A stretch of DNA of 64,000 nucleotides from Paulinella micropora. Its lineage: Eukaryota > Cercozoa > Imbricatea > Euglyphida > Paulinellidae. Position 1 is the first letter of the stretch, and every line of letters begins with the position of its first letter. The stretch is taken from positions 145,001 to 209,000 of the forward strand of contig WBZZ01003208.1 of NCBI GenBank assembly GCA_019918135.1, written 5' to 3'. The position numbers and the translations under genes are program-made. The notes under the pieces are model-generated. The model saw only the letters and a program-made list of their open reading frames with translations, was not told where the DNA came from and did no database searches. Shown here one piece after another: positions 52,453 through 61,045 of this stretch.

Positions 52453-52564
52453 TCCCGCTTATTCTAAAACATCTATTTTTCTTTATTAAAAAAATTAATC
52501 TGAAACGATGGTTATCAACAAACGAGAATGAGCAAAGCGAATGAGAGTGAAGTTGATAACTATC
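52421..52564 (-). promoter_or_regulatory. Two-hairpin leader repeat, copy A (protease gene)
   Basis: Hairpin 1 (52507-52564): GTTATCAAC pairs with GTTGATAAC, extended by GAT/ATC. Hairpin 2 (52421-52473): TTTTAGAAT pairs with ATTCTAAAA, with an inner ATGC/GCAT stem. It matches copy B at 58430-58574, including the loop GAGCAAAGCGAATGAGAGTG. Differences between copies fall in paired positions and keep pairing. It lies just upstream of the probable protease start at 52401. Confidence 0.75.
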
Positions 52565-52883
52565 AGCGAAACTTTACAGCACCTCCTCGTTGCTTACCAT
52601 ACCCAAGTTTTGCAGCAGTAGCACTAACACTACCCGCGTAAGGCACCCCAACACTACTCAATGCCCCCGCAGTCCTAGAGATTACCTTATTATCGCGAAG
52701 GAATTTATTAACAGCCAAGGCAGTTTTTCCGACCTTTGCCCAGTTAATCTTTCCTCCCTTTTGACCGCTCTTCTTCTTTGATCTTGTCCGAGATACTTTT
52801 TTTCCCCCTTTCTGTGGCATTGATGGATTGTATCCGATGTTATATCCTGATGGTTGTGAAATTATCACTGGTGATACTGGCAT
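52563..52883 (-). CDS. Small basic core-like peptide
   Basis: One hundred and six residues. A KKVSRTRSKKKSGQKGGK basic patch follows a Pro/Gly-rich start and precedes a hydrophobic Ala/Gly-rich stretch (ISRTAGALSSVGVPYAGSVSATAAKLGYG). Small Gly/Lys-rich proteins of this type in adenoviruses and Polinton-like viruses are core or membrane-active minor capsid components cut by the viral protease; AGALSS resembles a possible processing zone but no site is certain. The gene lies between packaging ATPase and protease genes on the same strand. Its stop overlaps hairpin 1 of the leader repeat. Confidence 0.6.
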   Translation of the reverse strand: MPVSPVIISQPSGYNIGYNPSMPQKGGKKVSRTRSKKKSGQKGGKINWAKVGKTALAVNKFLRDNKVISRTAGALSSVGVPYAGSVSATAAKLGYGKQRGGAVKFR

Positions 52884-52920
52884 ATATAATACAGAAAAAT
52901 AATTATAAAATTATAATTTT

Positions 52921-53745
52921 TTATTTCAAACGATAAGCAAAGTTTTTTCTTAATTCATCATCAACACTTGAAACATAAAGAAAATTAAATCTCTCTTTCG
53001 TCGCCTCGTGATACTTTTGAAGAAAGTAATCAAAATCAAAAGATAAGTCTAAGTGCTTATACACGAGTTCCATTTTGTCCTGAGACTGGCTTGGAAAGAT
53101 TAACAAATAATCTAACTGCTTAATGGCTTCTGGTCGTAGGTCGTTCAGATACTGACTAGACATAATCACCTTTGATTTATAGTGTCTGTTCTTTTTTAAC
53201 AAATCGCTTACGGACTTGTCTCTTAATCCGCTTCCTAAATCATCCAAAACAAAAACAACCTCTGGAGTAACATACTTAGAAGGTCTCTCTTTTTTTTCAA
53301 TTGTTGTTTTAGTTTTCTCCTCTTTTCCAAAATAAAGAAACTTCGGCTTCTCCATTGGCTCTTCATCATCCTGTTTAATTTCTCCTTCTTGCTCTTCGTC
53401 TGGTTTATTCAGCTTGTCCAACTCGTAATCAATAATATTCACCCCGTCTGATTTAAGAAAAGTATATACCGCCATCGGGTTGCCTCTGTTCTTAAAGTGC
53501 TTTACCATTGCTTTATAAATGTAGTCCTTGTGGATTGTTGAAGCGATAATAACGATAAGGGTTTTTCTGTCTGTTGTCCGTTTCAGTATTTCAAAGAGTG
53601 CTGTTGTTTTACCGCTCTTCTTTCTAGCAAGTAGAAATATGTTGGCATACGGCTCATTGAATAATTTATAACCCTTGGCTTTTTTATTTCCATCACCCTC
53701 TTGTTTTACTGGCTTCACCTTGACATTGTTTATCTTAAGCATCAT
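52921..53745 (-). CDS. A32-like genome-packaging ATPase
   Basis: About 274 residues from the ATG at 53745 (ATGATG). Walker A is LLARKKSGKTTALFEIL; Walker B is VVFVLDDLGSG; a sensor-like MSSQYLNDLRPE follows. This is the FtsK/HerA-type ATPase that packages DNA into Polinton, virophage and NCLDV capsids. An acidic linker (EEQEGEIKQDDEEPMEKP) interrupts the core between the Walker motifs, which is longer than usual. An upstream in-frame ATG at 53775 overlaps the previous gene. The frame is intact. Confidence 0.88.
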   Translation of the reverse strand: MMLKINNVKVKPVKQEGDGNKKAKGYKLFNEPYANIFLLARKKSGKTTALFEILKRTTDRKTLIVIIASTIHKDYIYKAMVKHFKNRGNPMAVYTFLKSDGVNIIDYELDKLNKPDEEQEGEIKQDDEEPMEKPKFLYFGKEEKTKTTIEKKERPSKYVTPEVVFVLDDLGSGLRDKSVSDLLKKNRHYKSKVIMSSQYLNDLRPEAIKQLDYLLIFPSQSQDKMELVYKHLDLSFDFDYFLQKYHEATKERFNFLYVSSVDDELRKNFAYRLK

Positions 53746-53753
53746 ATATATTA

Positions 53754-54116
53754 TTAAGCAAGAAATTCCAAACACACAACAATTCGCCCCGCTAAATTTC
53801 CTGTGTCAATATTTCCGCTGTCAGTTTCAAGGATTTTAAATGTATATTGGCCGTCAGTCCATCCTACAACACCCAAATTATAACCGAGATTTGAAATGTT
53901 TGCTATATTACTATCCGCGAATGTTCCAATAATTCCAATTCTATCCATGTAAAGAATTCTGGTTTTGGTTTCGGTCTGGTCGTTCATATAGTGGATAAAT
54001 TTTACATTCATTTTGGTGGGTGTGAATGACATTTGGATATTCTTATTAAATGTTTTGCTTCCTCCCGCAAAATCATTGCTCAGAAAAATAATCTTTTGGT
54101 ATTTATAGTCAGTCAT
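53754..54116 (-). CDS. Small beta-rich protein upstream of the ATPase
   Basis: About 120 residues from the ATG at 54116 (MTDYKYQKIIFLSNDFAGGSKTFNKNIQMSFTPTKMNVKFIHYMND). Strand-rich and without a membrane span; likely a virion component given its position in the minus-strand module, 8 bases from the ATPase start. No family recognised. It shares its start region with the divergent 54115 gene: the two ATGs overlap within CATG. Confidence 0.5.
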   Translation of the reverse strand: MTDYKYQKIIFLSNDFAGGSKTFNKNIQMSFTPTKMNVKFIHYMNDQTETKTRILYMDRIGIIGTFADSNIANISNLGYNLGVVGWTDGQYTFKILETDSGNIDTGNLAGRIVVCLEFLA

Positions 54117-54375
54117 GGTTATATTACTGATTATAAACTTTTTAATAATCAAAATATTTTCGCGGACTGCCTGCGACTTTTACTCACGGATAAGTGAAAA
54201 AAAGAATATTAGTTGTGTTTATTGTATTCAAAAGGGTATAGATACTAAATTTAAATGTATTTACAAACCGATGAGTGATTGGTGTGTTAGTTTTGATGAA
54301 GCCATTCCTTTAATGTGTGCGGGTAGTGATGCTTCTTGGTATAAAATACATACCTATGAATGTTCATTTCTTTGA
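54115..54375 (+). CDS. Secreted Cys-rich small protein
   Basis: Eighty-six residues. A hydrophobic leader (MVILLIINFLIIKIF) precedes RTACDFYSR and six or seven Cys (CVYCI, KCIY, DWCVSFDEAIPLMCAG, YEC). The SFDEA-PLMCAG block and Cys spacing are shared with the broken copy at 29806-30037, so the gene is conserved between two elements and under selection for its disulfide pattern. It is the only plus-strand gene inside the virion module. A secreted or envelope-exposed role is inferred; no toxin or receptor family could be assigned. Confidence 0.6.
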   Translation: MVILLIINFLIIKIFSRTACDFYSRISEKKNISCVYCIQKGIDTKFKCIYKPMSDWCVSFDEAIPLMCAGSDASWYKIHTYECSFL

Positions 54376-54705
54376 AGAAGGTGATGGAAGGCATATCCCA
54401 ATCAAAAGTGTTAAAATACCGACATAAGTATTAGCAACCTCACAAGGTAAGTTCTTTTCAGATAGCCTTACGATACAAAGGGTTATAATGGAGATAATGA
54501 TACCCATTTGAAATAAGTATTTAATAAGTCGGCTGTCTGTCGGTCTGTTTGTTATACAACAACAATTCCAGTTATCTTCCAATTCGTGCTCTACTTTTTT
54601 TTCCTCATTCTTCAATGAAATGTCTAAAACACGATTTTTCAACTCTGGTGTTAGTTCGCCGTCTATTTCAATGACTGGCGGTGGGGGGTGTAATCTAGGA
54701 GGCAT
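54364..54705 (-). CDS. Two-span membrane protein next to the fibre gene
   Basis: One hundred and thirteen residues, homologous to 30765-31106: IEIDGELTPELKNRV, EHELEDNWNCCC, then spans FQMGIIISIITLCIVRLS and YVGILTLLIGICLPSP. The start overlaps the fibre gene's end by 11 bases and the stop overlaps the convergent Cys-rich gene by 12, so the genes are tightly packed. The conserved pairing with the fibre suggests a membrane anchor or holin-like partner; neither is shown. Confidence 0.6.
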   Translation of the reverse strand: MPPRLHPPPPVIEIDGELTPELKNRVLDISLKNEEKKVEHELEDNWNCCCITNRPTDSRLIKYLFQMGIIISIITLCIVRLSEKNLPCEVANTYVGILTLLIGICLPSPSSKK

Positions 54706-57700
54706 TAGTAGAAAATACGACTGCTCGTATTTCTGCTAGTTGGTTGGTTAAATCTTGTAATATATTAAGTAAAGTTTTATTTTCTTTTTCTAAATTAATC
54801 ACCCTATCTCGGACATGTCCGAGATTATCCGCCATGTGTTGAAATCCGCTTACCAATATTGGTATAAAACTTGTATATGTTATGCCTTCAAGGTAGCCTT
54901 CTCCATCCTCTGCTTTTACCCCACTTTCAGATACAAATTCAGGAAATACTTTTTTGACTTCGTCCGCAATAAATCCGTGGCCTTTATTTTCTTTCTTCTC
55001 ATCTGATTTCCAATAATATGAACAACAATTTATTTTCATTAGTTTATCGCAACAATCACCGCAGTCTAATGTTTTAATATCCGATTTTAGCCTCCTGTCC
55101 GAGGAGTTTGTCCAAGCACCATTTAGCGGGATATAATTATAACTACCTGACGGCTCACCAGTGGTAGAGTTTGAAGTAGTCCAAGCATGAAGCAAACCAG
55201 TTGAAGAAACAATTACACCATAATTCGTATATCCTCCCGATTTAAAAAATAGTTGCGGGTCGTTTGTAGAAGCGGGTCTTTTTCGTATTAATAAATTACC
55301 GCTGGATGCTGTTGGTAAAACTAACTCTCCCGACGTATTAATATTAATCGCCTCAGTGTAAGATATATTGTTTCCAACCGCTGTTCCTGAATTATAATAA
55401 AAAGCAAGTTTTCCACCTTTTTGAATTAGAAAGTTTGATCCGCTGTGGCTTGATTTCCAGTTTGTGCCATCAAAATAAGCATCAAAACTTAAATTGACAT
55501 TGTCGTGTGCCCAGTTTAGTTGTTGAAAAACTGGATAGGCATCGGTTGAAGTTATTGCCTGTATATGTGGCCCTGCGACATTACTCGCCGTTCCGTATAT
55601 TTCTAAACCACCTGTCGCTCCTACTCCTTTCGTTGAGTTGCCTATGATTATCGGCTTACCTAGTGCTGTTGTTATTTTATCGCTCGTTGTTAATGTTGTT
55701 GTTGATACACCCGCACTAGCCGTTATCAATCCCTTCGTCCATAATGTTCCGTTTGCCCCGTTTAATGACATTAACAATTGTTCGGACGAGTTCTCCCATA
55801 TAAATCCGTCGGTTGAAGCATTACTTACCCTAAATCTAACAGCAAAAGAAGTGAAATCATTGCCTGCAACCGCAGACCCTCCCGCTAGACTTCTGGTATT
55901 TGTTGCTCCTCCATTTGAAGCCATATAAATACCATAATTTGTATTGCCAGTGTCCCACAGAAATATTCCTCTTGTATTACCTCCATTAGTATTTCCTTGT
56001 ATAACTATGCTTGAACCTCCTGTCGCTGTTAATAATCCACTCGCCGTTAATGTGGTTGTTGATACTCCCGCGTTTGCCGTTATTAATCCACTCGCGGTTG
56101 CGGTTGTTGTTGATATACCCGCGGTTGAAGTAATTGTCGTTCCTGTTATTGTTCCGCCATTTGTTATGTTGTTTGAATTCATATCCAAGGCACCATAAAA
56201 CCGCATACCACCCGCATTATTAAAACGGACGATATCAGACGAAGCGGATTTATTATCCAAAAGTTTTGAAATATAAAGTCCCGCCCCTTTTACATCAGAT
56301 GCTACATTCGTAAATACATAACCTCGTTGGTTCGCGGTTCCACTTGAAGCAGTATTTAAAGTGTATAAGAAATACTGATAATCACCAGTCGTCTGTGAAA
56401 AGAATATATCTCCTCCGTTTTGGTTTAATATCCTCGCCCCATTATATGTTATATTTCCACCATTAATGATATCCACATTATTGAAATCGGCTTGGCTTAA
56501 CAAATTTAGTGCCCTTACATCATTTCTACTTCCATTAAATATCTTAATTCCTGTTATTGTTTGGTCTCCTGTTAGTTTTACATTTTGCCCGTCCAATGTG
56601 TCCGCATACCCTTTCGTCGCTCCATCCGTTGATAATGTCGGAGTTCCAAGGTTCGCTATTTTGCTACTATTACAATCTAGCCCCGAAGCATTTACCCAAC
56701 CGACTATCGTCCCATCAATAATAAAACTTATTTTTTTCGCAGAAATTTCAAAGTTGTAATATGTTGCTGTTTTCATATCCAAACTAGCAATTGACCCGAT
56801 ATTGGCTGTGGAGTTAAAAACCACGAATGTGCCCTTTGTTGTAGCATTTATTGAATTTCCCGTTATTTCAACACCACTGCTATATGTCTTAATTCCTGCT
56901 ATGGTTTGGTTTCCTGTTAATTTCACATTTTGCCCGTCTAATGTATCTACATAACTTTTGTTCGCCCCGTCCGTTGTCGCTGTTGGTGTGGCTAAGTTTG
57001 TAATTTTTCTGTTGTTCAAAGATAGTGTAGTGCCAGTTGCTGTCGCGATTACATTATCCCCCGCATATAAATCAACATATGACCCTGTTATTTGTATTGG
57101 ATAATAGCCCGCAGTTGCTATTTTTTGTGCCACAATCTCTCCTATATTTGTCGCCGTATCAAAGGCAATACCGATACCATCAAAAGCGGTTGGAGCCGTA
57201 GCACCCCGAACTTCTATTGTTGAAGTAAATTTTTTATTCCCTGCTATAGTTTGGTCTCCTGTTAGTTTTACGGCCGAAGTATCAAGAGTAGAAACATCAA
57301 CACCATCAACAAGATTAACATTTGTTATACTTTGGCTTTTCATATCAATCCCCGCACTAGCATTTATTATGTTGCTGAATGTTTTGGTTCCTGCTATAGT
57401 TTGGTCTCCTGTTAGTTTAACGACTGCGGTATCAAGGGTGGATACATCAATACCATCAACATTACCAACATTTGTTATGTTAAATCCTCCCATATTTAAA
57501 CTACCCGTCATAGCCGTTGTGCCGTCCTTTGCTAGTTTCGTATCGGTATATGCTTTTGTTGAAGCATCGCCGTCATAGAATGGTGCGGGCAGTCCGCTGA
57601 TTGCTGTCGTGCTGTTAAAATTTAAAACATTATTTGTCAATGTCATTCCACCCCCTGTTGTTGGAGCAAAAAGTATAGAAGAACCGACAATAGTTAGTGG

Positions 57701-58423
57701 ATAGCCCGTTACTCCACCTACCTCCGACGAATAGATAGAACCCATATTATTGTTGTAATTGAAGAATAACTTGCCAGTGTTTAATGGATTTGAGTCTTTT
57801 ACGGCTACATAAGTAGTAAATGTTTTATTCCCTGTTATGGTTTGGTCTCCTGTTAGTTTAACGACTGCGGTATCAAGAGCAGAAACATCAATACCATCAA
57901 CATTACCAACATTTGATACATTAAAACCTCCCATATTTAAATCCCCTATCATCATAGCGAGCCCATCCAATCTAAGAAAAGGTGAAGCAACATTTCTCCA
58001 TTGCCCCGTGCTATAAATGAGTAGTTGGTTATCGGTTGGTGTTGTTATGACTACATCACTTAAAGCATCTATTGATTTAGTCGCTATCCTTGTGTCAAAG
58101 TCCGTATTAGCCCTTGCTGTGGTGTAGTATAGATTGGTTCCTTCGGTTAAGTTGGTTGTGCTCTTTGTTGCTAATTGAGTGTCAAACCTAGCATTAGTAT
58201 AATATAAATTGGTGCCTTCTTTTACATCAGCCGTAGATTTTAAAGCCAACCTCGCATCAAATCGGCTGTTAGTAAAATAAAGATTTACGGGGTCGGCATC
58301 TTCTGGCACCCTATCTGTGTATAATCCCACTATGTTTGTGTTGGTAAGGTCTAAATTTTTAATATCTAGACTATCAACTGCGATTTCTGATAAACCTAGT
58401 AAGGATTTATATTGACTACCCAT
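54695..58423 (-). CDS. Fibre / spike protein with C-terminal S74 chaperone
   Basis: A 1242-residue protein built of repeated beta segments. Phrases such as NVDGIDVS-LDTAVVKLTGDQTI-GNKTF and GATKGYADT/GANKSYVDT recur at least five times, as in phage tail fibres. Near residue 1120, SSDRRLKSDIKTL starts an intramolecular chaperone autoprotease (peptidase S74), followed by GHGFIADEVKKVFPEFV and a coiled coil ending NQLAEIRAVVF. S74 domains trimerise fibres and then cleave at the Ser. It would form the host-attachment spike of the virion. A 20-bp palindrome lies in the coiled coil, and the two-hairpin leader lies directly upstream of the start. Confidence 0.88.
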   Translation of the reverse strand: MGSQYKSLLGLSEIAVDSLDIKNLDLTNTNIVGLYTDRVPEDADPVNLYFTNSRFDARLALKSTADVKEGTNLYYTNARFDTQLATKSTTNLTEGTNLYYTTARANTDFDTRIATKSIDALSDVVITTPTDNQLLIYSTGQWRNVASPFLRLDGLAMMIGDLNMGGFNVSNVGNVDGIDVSALDTAVVKLTGDQTITGNKTFTTYVAVKDSNPLNTGKLFFNYNNNMGSIYSSEVGGVTGYPLTIVGSSILFAPTTGGGMTLTNNVLNFNSTTAISGLPAPFYDGDASTKAYTDTKLAKDGTTAMTGSLNMGGFNITNVGNVDGIDVSTLDTAVVKLTGDQTIAGTKTFSNIINASAGIDMKSQSITNVNLVDGVDVSTLDTSAVKLTGDQTIAGNKKFTSTIEVRGATAPTAFDGIGIAFDTATNIGEIVAQKIATAGYYPIQITGSYVDLYAGDNVIATATGTTLSLNNRKITNLATPTATTDGANKSYVDTLDGQNVKLTGNQTIAGIKTYSSGVEITGNSINATTKGTFVVFNSTANIGSIASLDMKTATYYNFEISAKKISFIIDGTIVGWVNASGLDCNSSKIANLGTPTLSTDGATKGYADTLDGQNVKLTGDQTITGIKIFNGSRNDVRALNLLSQADFNNVDIINGGNITYNGARILNQNGGDIFFSQTTGDYQYFLYTLNTASSGTANQRGYVFTNVASDVKGAGLYISKLLDNKSASSDIVRFNNAGGMRFYGALDMNSNNITNGGTITGTTITSTAGISTTTATASGLITANAGVSTTTLTASGLLTATGGSSIVIQGNTNGGNTRGIFLWDTGNTNYGIYMASNGGATNTRSLAGGSAVAGNDFTSFAVRFRVSNASTDGFIWENSSEQLLMSLNGANGTLWTKGLITASAGVSTTTLTTSDKITTALGKPIIIGNSTKGVGATGGLEIYGTASNVAGPHIQAITSTDAYPVFQQLNWAHDNVNLSFDAYFDGTNWKSSHSGSNFLIQKGGKLAFYYNSGTAVGNNISYTEAININTSGELVLPTASSGNLLIRKRPASTNDPQLFFKSGGYTNYGVIVSSTGLLHAWTTSNSTTGEPSGSYNYIPLNGAWTNSSDRRLKSDIKTLDCGDCCDKLMKINCCSYYWKSDEKKENKGHGFIADEVKKVFPEFVSESGVKAEDGEGYLEGITYTSFIPILVSGFQHMADNLGHVRDRVINLEKENKTLLNILQDLTNQLAEIRAVVFSTNAS
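54806..54825. repeat. Perfect 20-bp palindrome in the fibre gene
   Basis: ATCTCGGACATGTCCGAGAT, fully self-complementary, encoding NLGHVRD on the minus strand in the coiled coil of the S74 chaperone. It shares outer ATCTC/GAGAT with the TIR palindrome. Confidence 0.95.
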
Positions 58424-58429
58424 TGTATA

Positions 58430-58574
58430 GATATTTTAGAATTGCGCTTCGTGCTGTCGCACTATCGCTTATTCTAAAACATCGGAAAAAATTTTAAGAA
58501 AAAATTAATAGGAAACGATGTTTATCAACAAACGTAAATGAGCAAAGCGAATGAGAGTGAAGTTGATAAATATC
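58430..58574 (-). promoter_or_regulatory. Two-hairpin leader repeat, copy B (fibre gene)
   Basis: Hairpin 1 (58517-58574): TTTATCAAC pairs with GTTGATAAA. Hairpin 2 (58430-58483): TTTTAGAAT pairs with ATTCTAAAA, with an inner GTGC/GCAC stem. Copy A at 52421-52564 has G-C and A-T pairs where this one has T-A and G-C, so pairing is kept. Copy B ends 6 bases before the fibre ATG on the minus strand. Confidence 0.78.
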
Positions 58575-58625
58575 AAATAAATAATTAATTTGTAAATACT
58601 AAAAATATAAAAATCTTAGTATAGA

Positions 58626-59138
58626 ATGCCGTCCGCTGAAGCAAGTCGTAAGAACTGGGGTAGTGCTGTGGAAGGAATAAAAGCGAAAGCGAAACAACGA
58701 AAGATGGAGCATGCTAAAAATGTATTAGCACAATACCGAAATGCTGTAAAGCAAGAAGACGAAGATATGGAGGAACGAATAAAACAAATTGAAGAAAAGA
58801 ACTTGGCTAAGGATATTATTACTGAACGAGATAATGATGATAGTGAGGAGAAGAGTGAGAGTGAGGACGAGGTTGATTTCACTGATATAATTGCCGAAAA
58901 GATGGCGAAAATGAAAATCAAAAGAGCGAAGGCGGAGACTAAGAGAGCGAAGAAGAAGCCAGAGCCTGAGCCTGACGAAAGTGAAGAAAGTGAAAGCGAG
59001 AGTAGTGAAGAAGAAACACCAAAACCAAAGAAAGGTAAGAAGCAGAGTAGTGTAAGTGTGAAAGTATATAATCAATCATCTGGCGGTGCTAAGAAAGAAA
59101 AAAATAATGATGTTGAAAAATGTTTCTTAAAGTTTTAA
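58626..59138 (+). CDS. Charged low-complexity protein
   Basis: One hundred and seventy residues, starting MPSAEASRKNWGSAVEGIKAKAKQRKMEHAKNVLAQYRNAV. Long helical Lys/Glu stretches give way to an acidic centre (DEVDFTDIIAEKMAKMKIKRAKAETKRAKKKPEPEPDESEESESESSEEE). It is probably largely disordered and could bind DNA or protein; a nuclear localisation-like KKPKKGKK follows. No family was recognised. It ends one base before the convergent gene at 59140. Confidence 0.5.
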   Translation: MPSAEASRKNWGSAVEGIKAKAKQRKMEHAKNVLAQYRNAVKQEDEDMEERIKQIEEKNLAKDIITERDNDDSEEKSESEDEVDFTDIIAEKMAKMKIKRAKAETKRAKKKPEPEPDESEESESESSEEETPKPKKGKKQSSVSVKVYNQSSGGAKKEKNNDVEKCFLKF

Positions 59139-59139
59139 T

Positions 59140-59706
59140 TTATCCCCTAAATTTAATTCGTTTATTCCATATATCTTTATTAAACTCTCTTGTGATTGAA
59201 GTTCTTTTTTTCTTAAAAAGTTTATAAGCATCAGCATAATGTTGAGCATTAATTTTTAATGTATTTTTCCAATCATTGCTTTTCATTTGTTTTTCTACTT
59301 TTTTTCGTAAAGGGTCGTGATATTTGTGGAATTCATCAATAAAATTCTTGTCAATTGAATTCAATGTTTCATCGGCAGTATTTCTTCTTAGTTCTTTATA
59401 TGAAGGTAAATTTTTCGCAATTTCATATACTTCATCAATTTCTCCATTAATAATTTCAATTTCTTTCATTTTATCTCCAGTTAATGAAATCTCATTAGTC
59501 GTCTTAATAGAAGTTTGTTTTTTTTCCGAAGGTTTAAACTTAGGCGGTGGTTTCGTAGTTTTCTTAAATTTTTTCTTTTCAGATATCATCTTTCCATATT
59601 TTTCCATTAATTTAAGCAGTTCGGCCTTTTTTAATTTGCTGATTTTTGGACATCGTCTCCTTTTTTCTTCGCCTAATACCTTTCTCAGGACTTTTACCGT
59701 CGGCAT
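59140..59706 (-). CDS. Basic helical protein
   Basis: One hundred and eighty-eight residues. The N-terminus MPTVKVLRKVLGEEKRRRCPKISKLKKAELLKLMEKYG has a SAP-like LKKAELLKLMEKYG stretch (compare the LKxxELxxxLxxxG pattern of SAP DNA-binding motifs), then a basic KKFKKTTKPPPKFKPSEKK linker and a helical C-terminus. DNA binding is therefore plausible. No further similarity was seen. Confidence 0.5.
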   Translation of the reverse strand: MPTVKVLRKVLGEEKRRRCPKISKLKKAELLKLMEKYGKMISEKKKFKKTTKPPPKFKPSEKKQTSIKTTNEISLTGDKMKEIEIINGEIDEVYEIAKNLPSYKELRRNTADETLNSIDKNFIDEFHKYHDPLRKKVEKQMKSNDWKNTLKINAQHYADAYKLFKKKRTSITREFNKDIWNKRIKFRG

Positions 59707-59754
59707 TATATGTATAAAAAAGAAAAAATAATGATATTGAAATGTTTTAAGATA

Positions 59755-60012
59755 TTACCAGAGATAATGATATGAGTAAAAATTACTATACTCTGGATTA
59801 TTATAAGTTAATTCACCTTTTGAATTTTTTATAGCCTTTGCTCTTTTTCTATAATTTTTTCTTCTTACTTTATCTAAATGGTCTAAATGTGAATATAGTC
59901 CTATGCGGTCTTTATAATGTTCATATCTAGTATCACCAAAATTGATAACCTTACCTTTTGGACTAATGACTTTATATTTTTTATTCTTAATGTTGGACTT
60001 TAAAAATCTCAT
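59755..60012 (-). CDS. DUF5754-like small protein
   Basis: Eighty-five residues. KYKVISPKGKVINFGDTRYEHYKDRIGLYSHLDHLDKVRRKNYRKRAKAIKNSKGELTYNNPEYSNFYSYHYLW matches the pattern of a small family seen in NCLDVs and Polinton-like viruses: S-GK-I-FG, Y-D, then D-RK--Y--RH, ending in W-LW. The function is unknown; its small size and basic charge suggest a virion-associated nucleic-acid-binding protein. It is divergent from the integrase gene, with 10 bp between starts. Confidence 0.65.
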   Translation of the reverse strand: MRFLKSNIKNKKYKVISPKGKVINFGDTRYEHYKDRIGLYSHLDHLDKVRRKNYRKRAKAIKNSKGELTYNNPEYSNFYSYHYLW

Positions 60013-60022
60013 TGTATATAAT

Positions 60023-61045
60023 ATGGACTATAAACATACAATTATTAATACACAGAATGAGGAATATCTCCAACATGTTGGAGATAAGGGTCAACTTGAG
60101 GACACACCAACGGGAGAAGAAATAAAAAGGACGAAAGAAGAGGAGGCACTTGAAATACACCACCAAAAGAAAAACCCGAAAATATGGAACACGATATGGG
60201 TAGATAAACCATTAGACCAAGTCTTTCTTGACTTAGCAGATATGAGTAAGATAAAAGATAAGAAAGGAAATAAGGGGTATGCTTGGATGTTAGTTTGGAT
60301 TGATTGTCATTCAAGATTTTTAATAATCATTCCATTAAAAAATAAAACAGCGAAAGAAGTATATTATGCTTTAAAGTCTATACCTTATAAACCGAAATCA
60401 ATTACTACCGACAGCGGAGGAGAATACAAAGGAGCAACTCGTGATTATTTTATTCAAAATGGTATTAAACATGATGTCGTTGAAGTCGGCGACCATAGAG
60501 CCCTTGCGGTTGTTGATAGAGTGATAAGAAGTATTAGAAGGTGGTTAGACCTTTTATTTGAAACTAATAGAAATTTTGATTGGGTTAGTTATATTCAAGA
60601 CTTAGTCAATGCTTACAATCATAAACTTCATAGAGGGATACAAGCCAAACCAGTAGATGTCTTTGCTAGAAGAGACAAAAATAAACAGACAATAACACGT
60701 GATAACCTTATTAATGAATTCAATAATGGCGATAGTGTGAGAAAAGAAAATAAAAGAAATGTTTTTTCAAAAGGCGGTAAGACATTCTCTAAAATTATTT
60801 ATAAAGTCAAAGGTAGAAAAGGGTTTAAAATCATACTAAATAACGATGAGTTGGTAAGCCCACGTGATTTATTGAAAACTGATTTTGATAAACCAGTTGA
60901 TGAAGAAAAAGATATGAAAGAGCAGACCAAAGAAGTTATTAAAGAAAAAAAGACAAAAGAATTACTTAAGAGGGAAGACATTCAACCAGAGAATATCAGG
61001 AGTAGTAAGCGAGAAAAAAAGGCTAAGGTAATATTGGATTTGTAG
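60023..61045 (+). CDS. Retroviral-type (rve) integrase
   Basis: From the ATG at 60023 the protein has 340 residues. The rve core has D70 in FLDLADMSK, WIDCHSRFLIIIPLKNK, D130 in TTDSGGEYKG, and then ALAVVDRVIRSIRRW where the usual catalytic Glu (VERxxRT) is replaced by D165, 35 residues after D130. NAYNHKLHRGIQAKPVDVF is the typical helix after the core. A chromodomain-like region is not clear; the tail is basic. A palindrome at 60066-60085 encodes LQHVGD in the N-terminal extension. The enzyme would insert the element, giving the six-base duplication. Whether Asp replaces Glu functionally is open. Confidence 0.88.
   Translation: MDYKHTIINTQNEEYLQHVGDKGQLEDTPTGEEIKRTKEEEALEIHHQKKNPKIWNTIWVDKPLDQVFLDLADMSKIKDKKGNKGYAWMLVWIDCHSRFLIIIPLKNKTAKEVYYALKSIPYKPKSITTDSGGEYKGATRDYFIQNGIKHDVVEVGDHRALAVVDRVIRSIRRWLDLLFETNRNFDWVSYIQDLVNAYNHKLHRGIQAKPVDVFARRDKNKQTITRDNLINEFNNGDSVRKENKRNVFSKGGKTFSKIIYKVKGRKGFKIILNNDELVSPRDLLKTDFDKPVDEEKDMKEQTKEVIKEKKTKELLKREDIQPENIRSSKREKKAKVILDL
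60066..60085. repeat. Perfect 20-bp palindrome in the integrase gene
   Basis: ATCTCCAACATGTTGGAGAT, fully self-complementary, encoding LQHVGD near the integrase N-terminus. It differs from the TIR copy only at the centre. Confidence 0.95.
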
